Below, one piece after another: positions 54,563-63,927 of a DNA stretch of 64,000 nt (its first letter is position 1; every line of letters starts with the position of its first letter). The stretch comes from GCA-2683135 sp964507445 (GTDB lineage: Bacteria > Planctomycetota > GCA-002687715), in the NCBI GenBank assembly GCA_964507445.1, contig CAZDQF010000006.1, positions 151,003 to 215,002 on the forward strand, written 5' to 3'. The notes below the pieces were generated by a model that ran no database searches, had not been told where the DNA came from, and worked only from the letters and a program-made list of their open reading frames with translations. A program made the translations under genes and the position numbers.

Positions 54563-56911
54563 ATGTTGGCTCAAACCGCAAGAGTCCTCGTCACGGCGCT
54601 GTCGCTGACGTCTGTCATGATCGCCCAGCCGACGCTGAAGGACGACATGATCGACATCCTCATCGGCGCCGAGGGGATCACCCTCGAGACCGCCGTCGAG
54701 TGGGCGAGCACGACCACCAATCGCCCATTCCAGTACAAGGACGCCAGCTTCCGCGGCAAACCGCGGATCATGATGACGGGCAAGGTCTCCATCGAGAAGG
54801 ACCGGATCTTCGAGTTCTGGCAGGCCATCTTCGCCACCCAGGACTTCGCCATGATCCCCCTCGGCCCGAACGACGGGGACTTCATCATGCTGGAGCCCAT
54901 CGATCAGTCGCGGAACCTGAAGCAACGCGCGACGTTCGTTCCCTCCGATCGCCTCGACGAGTACCGGCACCGGATCGGCGAGGTGATCATGACGACCATC
55001 ACGCTGAAGCACGTGGAGGTCCAGTCCGCCCGCCCCGCCATCCAGCTCCTCATGCCCAACCGATCGGTTGAGTTCTCCCAGGATGTCCCCACGGCCAACG
55101 CCATGATCATCTGCGGATTTGCGCCGACTGTCTTCGCCGTCAGAGAGCTGCTCACGGCCATGGACATCCCGCCCGTGGCCGCGACCCTGAAGTTCGAGAC
55201 CATCTCACTCAAACACGCCGTCGCAGAGGAGCTGGAGCCGCAGATCAGGGACCTGATCACCACCACCACGCAGGGCGGCGCGCCAGGAGCTCGGCCGGTA
55301 CCCCGCGGAGGAGACACCCGCCCGGGCCAGCAGATCCCCGAGCCCAAGATCATCAGTGACAGCCGGACCAACTCCCTGGTGGTCTACGCCGTCGAACGGG
55401 ACATGAACGAGATCAAGCGCCTGATCGCGGCCCTCGACACCGAGGTCACGGACATCGACAGCAACATCCGCATCTACTTCCTCAAGAACACCAACGCAAC
55501 GGACCTGGAGCGCACCCTGCGGGACCTCCTCGGGCAATCCACCTCCCGGACCGCCACCAACGTCGGAGGCCGCCCCGGAGCCGCCGGCGCCACGAGCGCC
55601 AACCAGCGCGGTCGCGAGGTCGTGATCGTCGCCGACAGCAACACGAACTCCCTGCTGATCCAGGCCTCCAAGACCCGCTACGAGGAGATCGAACCGCTCA
55701 TCAACGAGCTGGACAAGCGACGCCCTCAGGTCCTCGTGCACGCCGCCATCGCCGAGCTGTCGGACAACGACCTGCAGAACATCGCCGTGGAGTTGACCGC
55801 GGTCGAAGGTGGTGACGATCGCTACCGGTTCGCGGGCGCCACGGGCTACGGGCTCTCCCAGATCACCTTCGACACGACCTCCGGCACCGGCACGGTTTCA
55901 GGAACCGGCACTGGTACAGGCACAGGGATGGGCGACCCGGGGACGGGCTCCAGCACATCCGGCAACCTGTTCGACGATCTGGTCCGGATACCGTTCGCAA
56001 ACGACACCGGCATCGGCTTCAGCGGCCTCGTGGCGGGGATCTTCGAACGCAACCTGAACGTGCCGCTGCTGGTCGCCATGCTGAAGACCTACACCAAGGT
56101 CAACCTGCTCTCCAACGCCAGCGTGCTGACCAACGACAACGAACAGTCAAGCATCGAAGTCGGACGTACCCTGAACGTCCTGCGCACCGACAACCTCACC
56201 AACGGCGGCACGTCGACGACGGCCACGGACGAGGTCTCCGCCAACCTGACGTTGAGCATCTCGCCCCACATCTCCAACGACAACTACCTGCGCCTGAACA
56301 TCGAGTTCACGGTGGAGGCGTTCCAGGGCGCCACGGACGCCATCAACGGGATCCCGCCCCCGCGCACATCCCGCGCGTTCAACGGCGCGGTGACCGTACC
56401 CAACGGCAAGACCGTGGTGATCGGCGGCCTCGTCCAGGACAACACCGCAGAGTCGATCCAATCGGTGCCGTTCCTGGGTGACATCCCGATCCTCGGGGAG
56501 CTGTTCAAGAGCACGAACACAGAGATCCAGAAGACGACCCTCTACCTGTTCGTCACCCCCACCATCATCAACGACTTCCAGCAGCTGGAGGAGATCTCCT
56601 ACGAGCGCAAGCTGGAGATCCAGAAGCTGGACGGCAACATCTCCCTCGTGGACCCGAACTTCCGCGCCGTCGGAATCCGGGACTCGGAGATCGACATCGA
56701 CGCCATTGAAGACGCGGGTCTCCTGGACATGCCTCGGTACAGCCCGGTGACACCCATCGGGCAGGCGGTGAAGCCTCGTGACGTGACCGGCAACCCCGTC
56801 CACCCTGACAAGGGGAGCGAGGGCGCCGCCACCATCCACGATGGCGGCACCCTGAAGTTCCGCGGCGGGCGAGCGACGCGAGACGACGCCCGGTCTTCCG
56901 GCAAGAAGTAA
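54563..56911 (+). CDS. gspD: Type II secretion secretin (GspD)
   Basis: GspD forms the outer-membrane channel of the type II secretion system. The 782-residue protein has a signal peptide (MLAQTARVLVTALSLTSVMIAQ), several N-domains (for example FETISLKHAVAEELEPQIRDL and IRIYFLKNTNATDLERTLRDLL), and the C-terminal secretin domain with VNLLSNASVLTNDNEQSSIEVG, VVIGGLVQDNTAESIQSVPF and LGDIPILGELFKS followed by LYLFVTPTII. A Gly/Thr-rich loop (TSGTGTVSGTGTGTGTG) lies within the secretin domain. I choose ATG 54563, preceded by GGAGAG; a longer frame from 54440 has no signal peptide. The C-terminus has about 110 extra residues after the secretin core. Confidence 0.94.
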   Translation: MLAQTARVLVTALSLTSVMIAQPTLKDDMIDILIGAEGITLETAVEWASTTTNRPFQYKDASFRGKPRIMMTGKVSIEKDRIFEFWQAIFATQDFAMIPLGPNDGDFIMLEPIDQSRNLKQRATFVPSDRLDEYRHRIGEVIMTTITLKHVEVQSARPAIQLLMPNRSVEFSQDVPTANAMIICGFAPTVFAVRELLTAMDIPPVAATLKFETISLKHAVAEELEPQIRDLITTTTQGGAPGARPVPRGGDTRPGQQIPEPKIISDSRTNSLVVYAVERDMNEIKRLIAALDTEVTDIDSNIRIYFLKNTNATDLERTLRDLLGQSTSRTATNVGGRPGAAGATSANQRGREVVIVADSNTNSLLIQASKTRYEEIEPLINELDKRRPQVLVHAAIAELSDNDLQNIAVELTAVEGGDDRYRFAGATGYGLSQITFDTTSGTGTVSGTGTGTGTGMGDPGTGSSTSGNLFDDLVRIPFANDTGIGFSGLVAGIFERNLNVPLLVAMLKTYTKVNLLSNASVLTNDNEQSSIEVGRTLNVLRTDNLTNGGTSTTATDEVSANLTLSISPHISNDNYLRLNIEFTVEAFQGATDAINGIPPPRTSRAFNGAVTVPNGKTVVIGGLVQDNTAESIQSVPFLGDIPILGELFKSTNTEIQKTTLYLFVTPTIINDFQQLEEISYERKLEIQKLDGNISLVDPNFRAVGIRDSEIDIDAIEDAGLLDMPRYSPVTPIGQAVKPRDVTGNPVHPDKGSEGAATIHDGGTLKFRGGRATRDDARSSGKK

Positions 56912-56935
56912 CCATCACCTCGGGGACACGACGAC

Positions 56936-58639
56936 GTGAAGGACACCCTCCTCGACAAGCTGGGCGAGAAGCTCCCCCAGGAGAAGCTAAGTGACGCCCT
57001 GCGGATCGAATCCGAGTCAGGGCAGACCCTCGACCGGATCCTGATGAGGAAGCAGTACCTCCCCGAGGAGGAGATCCTGCAGATCTTCGCTGACTCCCTC
57101 GGGTACCAGTTCCGGGGAGACCTGGACGGGATCAAGGTGCCGGAGACGTTCTCCGAGCTCGTCCCCATCGAGTTCGCGCGGAACTACAGCCTCGTCGGCA
57201 TCAAGGAGGATGACGGGGTCATGGAGGTGGCTACGTGCAGCCCCTTCGAGATCCACCCCATGGATGACCTGGCCGCCCTGATCGGGATGGAGGTGGACCC
57301 CATCTTCGTCCCCAGAGCTGCCATCACGACCCACATCAACAAGGCCTACCGCAACAAGGCCGACATGGTGGACGAGGCCATCGAGACCATCGAGGAGGAG
57401 AGCCTCGATGACCTGTCCTCGTTCGTCTCTGACTCCGAAGACCTGCTGGACGTCGCGAACAAGGCGCCGATCATCAAGCTGGTCAACATGGTGCTGTTCC
57501 AGGCCCTCAAGATGCGGGCGTCGGATGTCCATATCCAGCCGTTCGAAGATCGTCTGCAGATCCGCTACCGCATCGACGGCGTGCTCTACGACATGGAGAG
57601 CGTCCCCAAGAAGGTCCAGGACGCCGTCATCTCCCGCGTCAAGGTCATGGGCAAGATGGACATCGCGGAGCGGCGCATCCCCCAGGATGGCCGCGCCACG
57701 ATCAAGATCGGCGACGCCGAGGTGGACGTCCGAATCTCCACCGTGCCGACCAACCAGGGCGAGCGCATCGTCATGCGCCTGCTCGACAAGACCACCAACG
57801 TCTACGCCCTCGACGAGATCGGCCTGTCCAACGAACACCTGGAGTCCGTGAGGCGCATCGCGCACCTCTCCCACGGGATCATCTTCGTCACCGGACCGAC
57901 CGGCTCCGGCAAGACCACCACCCTCTACGCGGTGCTCTCCGAGATCGACTCCGTCGAGAAGAACGTCATCACCATCGAGGACCCGATCGAGTACCACCTG
58001 GGCAACATCAGTCAGATCCAGGTGGCGGAGAAGAAGGGGCTGACGTTCGCGGCAGGTCTCCGGTCCCTGCTTCGCCAGGACCCCGACGTGATGATGATCG
58101 GTGAGGTCCGCGACGAGGAGACCGCTCGCATCGCCATCCAGGCAGCCCTCACGGGCCACCTCGTCTTCTCCACCCTGCACACCAATGACTCCGCCGGCGC
58201 GGTGAGTCGTATGCTGGACATCGGTGTCGAGCCCTACCTCGTGGCCAGCTCCCTCATCGCCGTGGTCGCTCAGCGCCTCGTACGCGTCATCTGCCCCGAG
58301 TGTCGGACCACCTACTCCCCCACCCAGGAGGACCTGAAGCTCATGCGCGAGCTGAAGCTGACGCCGGCGGACCTGCCGGACGGGCTCCTCATCAAGGGCA
58401 TGGGGTGTGACAACTGCTTCGACACCGGCTACACCGGTCGGACGGCGATCTACGAGATCCTCGGCATCGACGACGAGATCCGCAGCCTCTGCGTCGACCG
58501 GGCCTCAGCCACGGCCATCAAGCGCTCCGCCATGGAGCGCGGGCTCATCACCCTCCGAGCCGACGGCATCAGGAAGGTGAAGTCAGGGCAAAGTACGATG
58601 GAAGAGGTCCTTCGAGTCACCCAGATGGACATCGAGTAG
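56936..58639 (+). CDS. gspE: Type II secretion ATPase (GspE)
   Basis: GspE powers pseudopilus assembly from the cytoplasmic face. The 567-residue protein has an N-terminal GspE-N domain (EEEILQIFADSLGYQF, LVPIEFARNYSLV), then ASDVHIQPFEDRLQIRYRIDGVL, Walker A GPTGSGKTTTLYAVL (about residue 320), the Asp box TIEDPIEYH, Walker B DPDVMMIGEVRDEETA, the His box LTGHLVFSTLHTNDS and a C-terminal tetracysteine zinc site CPEC...CDNC. It starts with GTG 25 bases after gspD. Confidence 0.96.
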   Translation: MKDTLLDKLGEKLPQEKLSDALRIESESGQTLDRILMRKQYLPEEEILQIFADSLGYQFRGDLDGIKVPETFSELVPIEFARNYSLVGIKEDDGVMEVATCSPFEIHPMDDLAALIGMEVDPIFVPRAAITTHINKAYRNKADMVDEAIETIEEESLDDLSSFVSDSEDLLDVANKAPIIKLVNMVLFQALKMRASDVHIQPFEDRLQIRYRIDGVLYDMESVPKKVQDAVISRVKVMGKMDIAERRIPQDGRATIKIGDAEVDVRISTVPTNQGERIVMRLLDKTTNVYALDEIGLSNEHLESVRRIAHLSHGIIFVTGPTGSGKTTTLYAVLSEIDSVEKNVITIEDPIEYHLGNISQIQVAEKKGLTFAAGLRSLLRQDPDVMMIGEVRDEETARIAIQAALTGHLVFSTLHTNDSAGAVSRMLDIGVEPYLVASSLIAVVAQRLVRVICPECRTTYSPTQEDLKLMRELKLTPADLPDGLLIKGMGCDNCFDTGYTGRTAIYEILGIDDEIRSLCVDRASATAIKRSAMERGLITLRADGIRKVKSGQSTMEEVLRVTQMDIE

Positions 58640-58658
58640 GGCTCCACCAACGCATCTC

Positions 58659-59891
58659 ATGGCGATCTTCGAGTACAAGGCCCTCGACACCAGCGGCGCT
58701 ACCCGAGGCGGCATCATCGACGCGGACAGCCCTCGCGAAGCACGGCTCAAGCTCCGAGGCGAGGGGGTCCATGTCACCGAGCTCCACGCCATCGACGACA
58801 AGAAGGGCGGGGGCGAATCCGGGAGCGCCAAGTCGGGCCTGTTCGCGCCCAAGGCCAAGCCCGCCGACCTGGCGGTGATCACGCGCCAGCTCGCCACGCT
58901 CCTGTCCGCCGGCATCTCCGCCGTGGACGCGCTGAAGGCCATGATCGACCAGGTCGAGTCTCGAGACATGGAGCGCGTGCTCCGCGACATCCGCGAGAAG
59001 GTCACCCAGGGCGACACCCTGGCGGCCGCCATGGCGCGGCACCCCCGCTTCTTCAACGACCTCTACTGCAACATGGTCCGGGCCGGCGAAGCTTCCGGAC
59101 AGTTGGACAAGATCCTGACGCGCCTGGCGGGTTACATCGTCCGCCAGAACCGCCTGCGGCAGAAGATCTCAGGCGCCATGACCTACCCCATGGTCATGGT
59201 CGGCGTCGGGGCCCTGGTCATCACCGTGCTCATGACGTTCGTCGTCCCCAAGCTCACCAGCCTCTTCAAGAAAGTGGGCGAAGGGCTGCCGGCCATCACA
59301 CAGACCCTCATCGCCATCTCGTCGTTCTTCCAGAACTACTGGTGGAGCCTGTTCCTTGCCGCGTTCCTCGTGTGGACCCTGCTCCGCGTCATGCGCTCCA
59401 CTGAGCAAGGCCAGCTGAGGTACGACGGCGCCCGGATGCGCATCCCCATCATCGGAGACCTGCTCCGCAAGACCGCCATCGCGCGATTCGCGAACACCAT
59501 GGCGACGCTCCTGCAGTCGGGCATCCCGGTCCTGGAGTCCCTGAAGATCGTGGAGAACGTGGTGCAGAACGCGGTCCTGTCCCGCACGGTGGGAGAGGTC
59601 CACGACGCCATCGTCGAGGGCTCAGACATCGCCACTCCCCTCCAGGAGAGCGGGGTCTTCCCGCCCATGGTGGGCTACATGATCGCCACCGGCGAACAAT
59701 CCGGACAGCTCGAGGAGCTGCTTGAGACCGTAAGCGGCGCCTACGATGAAGAGATCGACATGTCGATCTCGAAGCTGATCTCGATACTCGAACCTGTTAT
59801 CATCATTGTACTTGCGGGCGTTGTCCTCTTCGTCGTGGCGGCCATCATGATCCCATTGATCCAGATGGGCAGCCTGACTCGCGGCGCATGA
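58659..59891 (+). CDS. gspF: Type II secretion inner-membrane platform protein (GspF)
   Basis: The 410-residue protein begins FEYKALDTSGATRGGIIDAD, has two GspF cytoplasmic domains (TRQLATLLSAGISAVDALKAM and ANTMATLLQSGIPVLESLKIV) and three membrane segments, including the last one ILEPVIIIVLAGVVLFVVAAIMIPL. Length and order match GspF/PilC platform proteins. It follows gspE after 19 bases. Confidence 0.95.
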   Translation: MAIFEYKALDTSGATRGGIIDADSPREARLKLRGEGVHVTELHAIDDKKGGGESGSAKSGLFAPKAKPADLAVITRQLATLLSAGISAVDALKAMIDQVESRDMERVLRDIREKVTQGDTLAAAMARHPRFFNDLYCNMVRAGEASGQLDKILTRLAGYIVRQNRLRQKISGAMTYPMVMVGVGALVITVLMTFVVPKLTSLFKKVGEGLPAITQTLIAISSFFQNYWWSLFLAAFLVWTLLRVMRSTEQGQLRYDGARMRIPIIGDLLRKTAIARFANTMATLLQSGIPVLESLKIVENVVQNAVLSRTVGEVHDAIVEGSDIATPLQESGVFPPMVGYMIATGEQSGQLEELLETVSGAYDEEIDMSISKLISILEPVIIIVLAGVVLFVVAAIMIPLIQMGSLTRGA

Positions 59892-59970
59892 GGGAATAGG
59901 CCCGCCCGCAGGGGCGTCGTACCATAGACAGGACTCCGCTCCGCAATCGGCGGGGCGTCCGGAGAAGAAC

Positions 59971-60405
59971 ATGAACCGCACCGAACACTATTCGCTGAGA
60001 CACCAAAGACAGGCTGGCTTCTCCCTCATCGAAGTGCTCGTGGCCGTGACCATCATCGCCCTCATGACCGGAGCCGTCGGCTACGCCGTCTTCGAGTTCT
60101 TTGGCGAGGCCCAACGGGACAAGGCGACGACCGAGATCGAGACGTTCAAGGGCGCCGTCATGATGTACAAGATGAAGCAGGGCAAGCTGCCCAACGAGAG
60201 CGATTTTCCCCGCTGTCTGCTCGAGCCCAGGGCCTACGTCGACAAGGACAAGGTGACGGACGGCCAGCTCCTCGATCCCTGGGGAAACCCCTACATCTAC
60301 GAGAAGCGCGGCTCGGAGTTCGAGATCAAGTCGCTGGGAGCAGATGGGATCCCGGGAGGTGAAGGCGAAAACGCGGACGTCTCCTCAAAGAAGCAAAGTC
60401 AATGA
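59971..60405 (+). CDS. gspG: Major pseudopilin GspG
   Basis: The 144-residue pseudopilin has the prepilin site and helix QAGFSLIEVLVAVTIIALM (cleavage before Phe), a region KGAVMMYKMKQGKLPNE and the GspG signature DPWGNPYIYE...FEIKSLGADGIPGG. It forms the main shaft of the pseudopilus. The leader peptide before the site is long (16 residues). Confidence 0.95.
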   Translation: MNRTEHYSLRHQRQAGFSLIEVLVAVTIIALMTGAVGYAVFEFFGEAQRDKATTEIETFKGAVMMYKMKQGKLPNESDFPRCLLEPRAYVDKDKVTDGQLLDPWGNPYIYEKRGSEFEIKSLGADGIPGGEGENADVSSKKQSQ

Positions 60406-60413
60406 CCTGATCC

Positions 60414-61031
60414 ATGGTCCATAGTCGTTCCGGATTCACCCTGATCGAGTTGCTCCTGGCTGTGGCCGTGGTCGGGATGGCTACCGGAATGGTCATGGTC
60501 AACTTCGGCGGGGTGACTCAGTCTGAACGGCTCCGGTCGGCGGCACGAAAGCTGGCCGGCATGAGCGACTTCATCAGGTCTCAATCGGCGGGCGCCAAAC
60601 AGTACTGCTACTTCGACATCGAGCTCGACAAGGGCATGTACCGATTCCGGCGCGAACCTGATCAAGACGAATTCGGGCGCTTCGTACATCCGGACAGCGG
60701 CGACCCGCTGACGGTCGATGAGTTGGAAGACTGGCGCGCTTCGTTCCAATGGGAGCCGCTCCCCAAAGGCGTCAACTTCTCCAAGCTCTGGTTCAACCGC
60801 CAGATGTACTACGACAAGGACTGGCAGTGGGTGGAATACCGCCCAGACGGCACGGCCTCATCGTTCATCCTCTGGCTCGAAGCCAAGGACGGCGAGACTA
60901 CCGAGGCCTTCAGCATCATCGTGAACGGGCTCACCGGCAAGTCGGAGGTGTTGAAGGGCCAGTACCTGCCAGCGGAAGCCCAGGAATCGGACTTCACGGA
61001 TGTCATGGGTAACGTGGGGTCCGGAAGATGA
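60414..61031 (+). CDS. gspH: GspH-like minor pseudopilin
   Basis: The 205-residue protein has the prepilin site SGFTLIELLLAVAVVGMATG close to the N-terminus and a following helix LRSAARKLAGMSDFIRSQSAG typical of GspH. The C-terminal globular part is beta-rich (VEYRPDGTASSFILWL). Its stop overlaps the GspI-like ATG by four bases. Confidence 0.88.
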   Translation: MVHSRSGFTLIELLLAVAVVGMATGMVMVNFGGVTQSERLRSAARKLAGMSDFIRSQSAGAKQYCYFDIELDKGMYRFRREPDQDEFGRFVHPDSGDPLTVDELEDWRASFQWEPLPKGVNFSKLWFNRQMYYDKDWQWVEYRPDGTASSFILWLEAKDGETTEAFSIIVNGLTGKSEVLKGQYLPAEAQESDFTDVMGNVGSGR

Positions 61032-61744
61032 CGCGCCGCGGCGGATTCACCCTGGTCGAGGTCATGGTGTCCCTCGCCATCCTCGCCTTCGCCGTCTCCG
61101 CCTCTCTGGCAGCCGTCGGCATGGCCAGCGAGGACGTCATCGACACCGTCGAGCAGCGCAAGATGCGCTATCTCATCCAGAACCTCCTCGGCGACATCGA
61201 GAAGGGGATGATCAACCCGGACGACCCCGAGGAAGAAGAGGCCTACTTCGAGTCCATGACCGGGACCTTCGAGAACCTCGCCTCGGACTACGACCCCGAC
61301 GAGTTCCGCGACTACCAGTGGGACATCCCCGTGTTCCGGGAGGAGGTCATCGTCGGGGCTCCTGACGAAGACTCTCTGCTGGAGATGGGCTACGAGGTGG
61401 GCGAGAACGGCGCCATCACGGGCAGCCCGGTCTCCGGCGACCCGGAATTCGAGGGCATGGAGGGCGAGGGAGAACAGCCCCCGGGCCAGATCAAGCGCGT
61501 GCTGGTCTTCGTCATCCGGCGCTTGGGGGAGACCGCGGAGGAAGACCGCGAGTTCACCATCATGACCTACCTACCTCTTCCCGGAGAAGAGGAGCAGGAC
61601 CTCGGCGGTGAGGGAGGTGGCGAGGGCGGCGGCCCCGGCGCGGGTGGCGGAGAAGGTACCCGTGGTGGCGAAGGGCGCGGTGGCTCCGGAGGCAGCGACA
61701 CCAAGACCGGATCTGCGGATGGTGGCGGAGGACGCGGCCGATGA
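61028..61744 (+). CDS. GspI-like minor pseudopilin with Gly-rich tail
   Basis: The 238-residue protein has the prepilin site RGGFTLVEVMVSLAILAFAVSASLA and the short N-terminal leader MTRR. Residues 50-150 are acidic and contain DYDPDEFRDYQWDI. The last 40 residues are Gly/Glu/Arg rich (GGEGGGEGGGPGAGGGEG). Position between gspH and gspJ supports GspI; the acidic insertion and tail are not usual. It overlaps the next gene (ATGA). Confidence 0.82.
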   Translation: MTRRGGFTLVEVMVSLAILAFAVSASLAAVGMASEDVIDTVEQRKMRYLIQNLLGDIEKGMINPDDPEEEEAYFESMTGTFENLASDYDPDEFRDYQWDIPVFREEVIVGAPDEDSLLEMGYEVGENGAITGSPVSGDPEFEGMEGEGEQPPGQIKRVLVFVIRRLGETAEEDREFTIMTYLPLPGEEEQDLGGEGGGEGGGPGAGGGEGTRGGEGRGGSGGSDTKTGSADGGGGRGR

Positions 61745-62838
61745 TGGTTCGCCGACGAGAAGCGGGGTTCACCCTCATCGAGATCACCCTGGCGATGGGC
61801 ATCACGGCGATCCTGTTCACCGCCATGTTCATGACCCTGGATCAGGTGGTCCGCAGCCGTAACGAGATGTCCAACCTGGCCACGCCGTACGTCATCGGCC
61901 CCGCCATCCTGGACGTCATCTCCAAGGACCTGTCAAACGTCTACTTCTACGACACGGTAGAGAACAACTCCTTCTACGGTGTCGACGCCGAGCTGTACGG
62001 TCGTGAGGCGGACGCCCTCTCGTTCATCACGCTCACCAAGGCCTTCGCCCCGCTCCTCGAGCTACCTTCATTCGACGAGTACGGGGAGAACCGCGGCCGA
62101 TACGCCTTCGCCAACGAGGTCGCATATGTGTGCCGGAGGGCAGACAACTCCTCGGACTTCCTCGAACTCTGGCGCCGAGAGGACTTCTACGTTGACGATG
62201 CGCCCCACGACGGCGGCGAGTATGTGCTGCTCTACGACCGGGTCCATTCCATCTCGTTGAAGTACATCTCTCGCAACCCGCTCACGGAGGAGGCGGCCGG
62301 CGGAGGACAGCAGGAGAAGGACGCGGAGGCCATGCTCCAGGACCAGTGGCTGGCCATGGACGAAGGGGGCATCCCTCGAGCCGTGCTCGTCATCCTTGAG
62401 ATCTACGCGCGCGACGGGGAGACCGAGGTGGAAGAGAAGATCGCCTCAGGCGCGAAGGACCTGCGCACCTACCGCTTCACCCGCTACCTCACCCTGCCCC
62501 AGGTGCACATGAGCCGGGAGTCCGAGCAACAGATCGCCGGCTGGGACGGGGAATACCAGGAAGCCACGGTGGCCAGCGGCGGCAATCCTAATGCCCGAGG
62601 TGGCGGACGCGGTGGAGGGCGCGGTGGCGGACGAGGCGAAGGCCGCGGCGGCGGGCGCGGTGGCGGACGCGGCGGACCAGGCCGGGGCGGACCCGGTCGA
62701 GGTGGAAACGCCGGCCCACGCGGTGGCAACCCGTTCCTCAACGCCCTGCAGGGCGGCGGCGCCTCCCGGCCCCCCTCCGGCTGGGGCGTGGGCAACAACG
62801 GAGGCCTCTCGAGCCTGTTCGGCGGCGGCGGTCGCTGA
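61741..62838 (+). CDS. GspJ-like minor pseudopilin with RGG-type tail
   Basis: The 365-residue protein starts MMVRRREAGFTLIEITLAMGIT, a prepilin site, and continues with VVRSRNEMSNLATPY, typical of GspJ. The globular part includes YISRNPLTEEAAG and LEIYARDGETEVEEK. The last 80 residues are an extreme Gly/Arg repeat of units GGGRG (about 62587-62735), then Pro/Gly-rich sequence. It is the last gene of the operon; gspK, L, M and C are not in the window. Confidence 0.82.
   Translation: MMVRRREAGFTLIEITLAMGITAILFTAMFMTLDQVVRSRNEMSNLATPYVIGPAILDVISKDLSNVYFYDTVENNSFYGVDAELYGREADALSFITLTKAFAPLLELPSFDEYGENRGRYAFANEVAYVCRRADNSSDFLELWRREDFYVDDAPHDGGEYVLLYDRVHSISLKYISRNPLTEEAAGGGQQEKDAEAMLQDQWLAMDEGGIPRAVLVILEIYARDGETEVEEKIASGAKDLRTYRFTRYLTLPQVHMSRESEQQIAGWDGEYQEATVASGGNPNARGGGRGGGRGGGRGEGRGGGRGGGRGGPGRGGPGRGGNAGPRGGNPFLNALQGGGASRPPSGWGVGNNGGLSSLFGGGGR
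62587..62735 (+). repeat. GGC/GGA-rich repeat coding a Gly-Arg tail
   Basis: Repeated units of about 12 bases (GGCGGACGCGGT-like) encode GGGRG motifs at the end of the GspJ-like protein. The DNA is very GC-rich and prone to slippage or polymerase error, so the length should be treated with care. Confidence 0.7.
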
Positions 62839-62856
62839 CCCCGCGACCGACCGATC

Positions 62857-63927
62857 TCAGCCCTTGGGCTCGATGATCTCGCGGCCGCACATGTACGGCC
62901 TCAGGACCTCAGGGACCACCACGGACCCGTCCTTCTGCTGGAAGCACTCCAACAACGGGATCAGGATCCGTGGGCTGGCGATGACCGTGTTGTTGAGCGT
63001 GTGGCAGAACCGGGTCTTCTTGGACTCGTCGCGGTAGCGCAGGTTCAAACGCCGCGCCTGGAACTCATGGAACCGACTGGCGGAGTGGGTCTCTCCGTAA
63101 GCGCCGCGGCCCGGCATCCAGGTCTCGATGTCGAATTTCTGGATCTGCGGCCGGCCAAGGTCGCCGGCACAGACGTTCACGACCCGATAGGCGAGCCCCA
63201 GGGCCTGGAGCACCTCCTCCGAGTTGTTGAGGATCTCATGGTGCCACCTCAGGGACTCTTCGTCGTCCCCCCTGCACACCACGACCTGCTCCACCTTCTG
63301 GAACTGGTGAATCCGATAGAGGCCTCGCGTGTCCTTGCCGTAGGTGCCGGCCTCCCGGCGGAAGCACTGTGACAAGCCCACGGTCTTCAGGGGCAGCTCG
63401 TCTTCGGAGAGGATCTCGTCCATCCTGTAGGAGGTGAGGGGCACCTCCGCCGTGCCGATGAGCCAGGCGTCGTCCTTCACCGTGCGGTACGCCTGCTCCT
63501 CTCCCCCGGGCAGGTACGCGGTGCCCTCCATGGCCTCGGTCCGGACCAGGTGAGGCACCAGCATGGGGCTGAACCCCTTGGCGATCATGTGGTCGAACGC
63601 AAATCGCAGGACGGCGAGCTCCAACAACGCTCCCTCGTTCTTGAGGAAGTAGGTCCGGCTGCCAGCGATCCGGGTCGCCCGTTCGATATCCAGCAGGTCG
63701 AGAGACTGCCCCAGGTCGACGTGGTCCTTGGGCTCGAAGTCGAACTGCTTTGGGGTACCCCAGGTCCGCAGCTCCACGTTCTCACTGTCGTCCGCCCCGT
63801 CGGGCACCTCATCCGAGGGGATGTTGGGGACCTGCATGAGCAGAGGACGAAGCTCCGCCTCCTGAGCCTTGACCGTCGCGTCCAGCTCCTTGATCTGGTT
63901 GGCCAGGGCCTTCACGTCGGCGGCGGC
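62857..63927 (-). CDS. serS: Seryl-tRNA synthetase, N-terminus lost in low-quality end
   Basis: SerS charges tRNA-Ser. Visible are the end of the coiled-coil arm (ALANQIKELDATVKAQEAEL), MQVPNIPSDEVPDGADDSENV, motif 1 region with LVPHLVRTEAMEGTAYLPGG, IGTAEVPLTSY, motif 2 FRREAGTYGKDTRGLYRIHQ, the MPGRGAYGETHSASRFHEFQ segment and motif 3 GSVVVPEVLRPYMCG. The frame is continuous from 62857 to about 63927, where the DNA turns into G/C homopolymers. The GTG at 63915 is an internal Val codon in family terms, so about 70-80 N-terminal residues are missing. Confidence 0.95.
   Translation of the reverse strand, partial: AAADVKALANQIKELDATVKAQEAELRPLLMQVPNIPSDEVPDGADDSENVELRTWGTPKQFDFEPKDHVDLGQSLDLLDIERATRIAGSRTYFLKNEGALLELAVLRFAFDHMIAKGFSPMLVPHLVRTEAMEGTAYLPGGEEQAYRTVKDDAWLIGTAEVPLTSYRMDEILSEDELPLKTVGLSQCFRREAGTYGKDTRGLYRIHQFQKVEQVVVCRGDDEESLRWHHEILNNSEEVLQALGLAYRVVNVCAGDLGRPQIQKFDIETWMPGRGAYGETHSASRFHEFQARRLNLRYRDESKKTRFCHTLNNTVIASPRILIPLLECFQQKDGSVVVPEVLRPYMCGREIIEPKG

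Noticed and set aside
62587..62735. CRISPR-like or satellite array
   Set aside because: The units are contiguous, without spacers, and are in frame as Gly-Arg codons of the GspJ-like gene.
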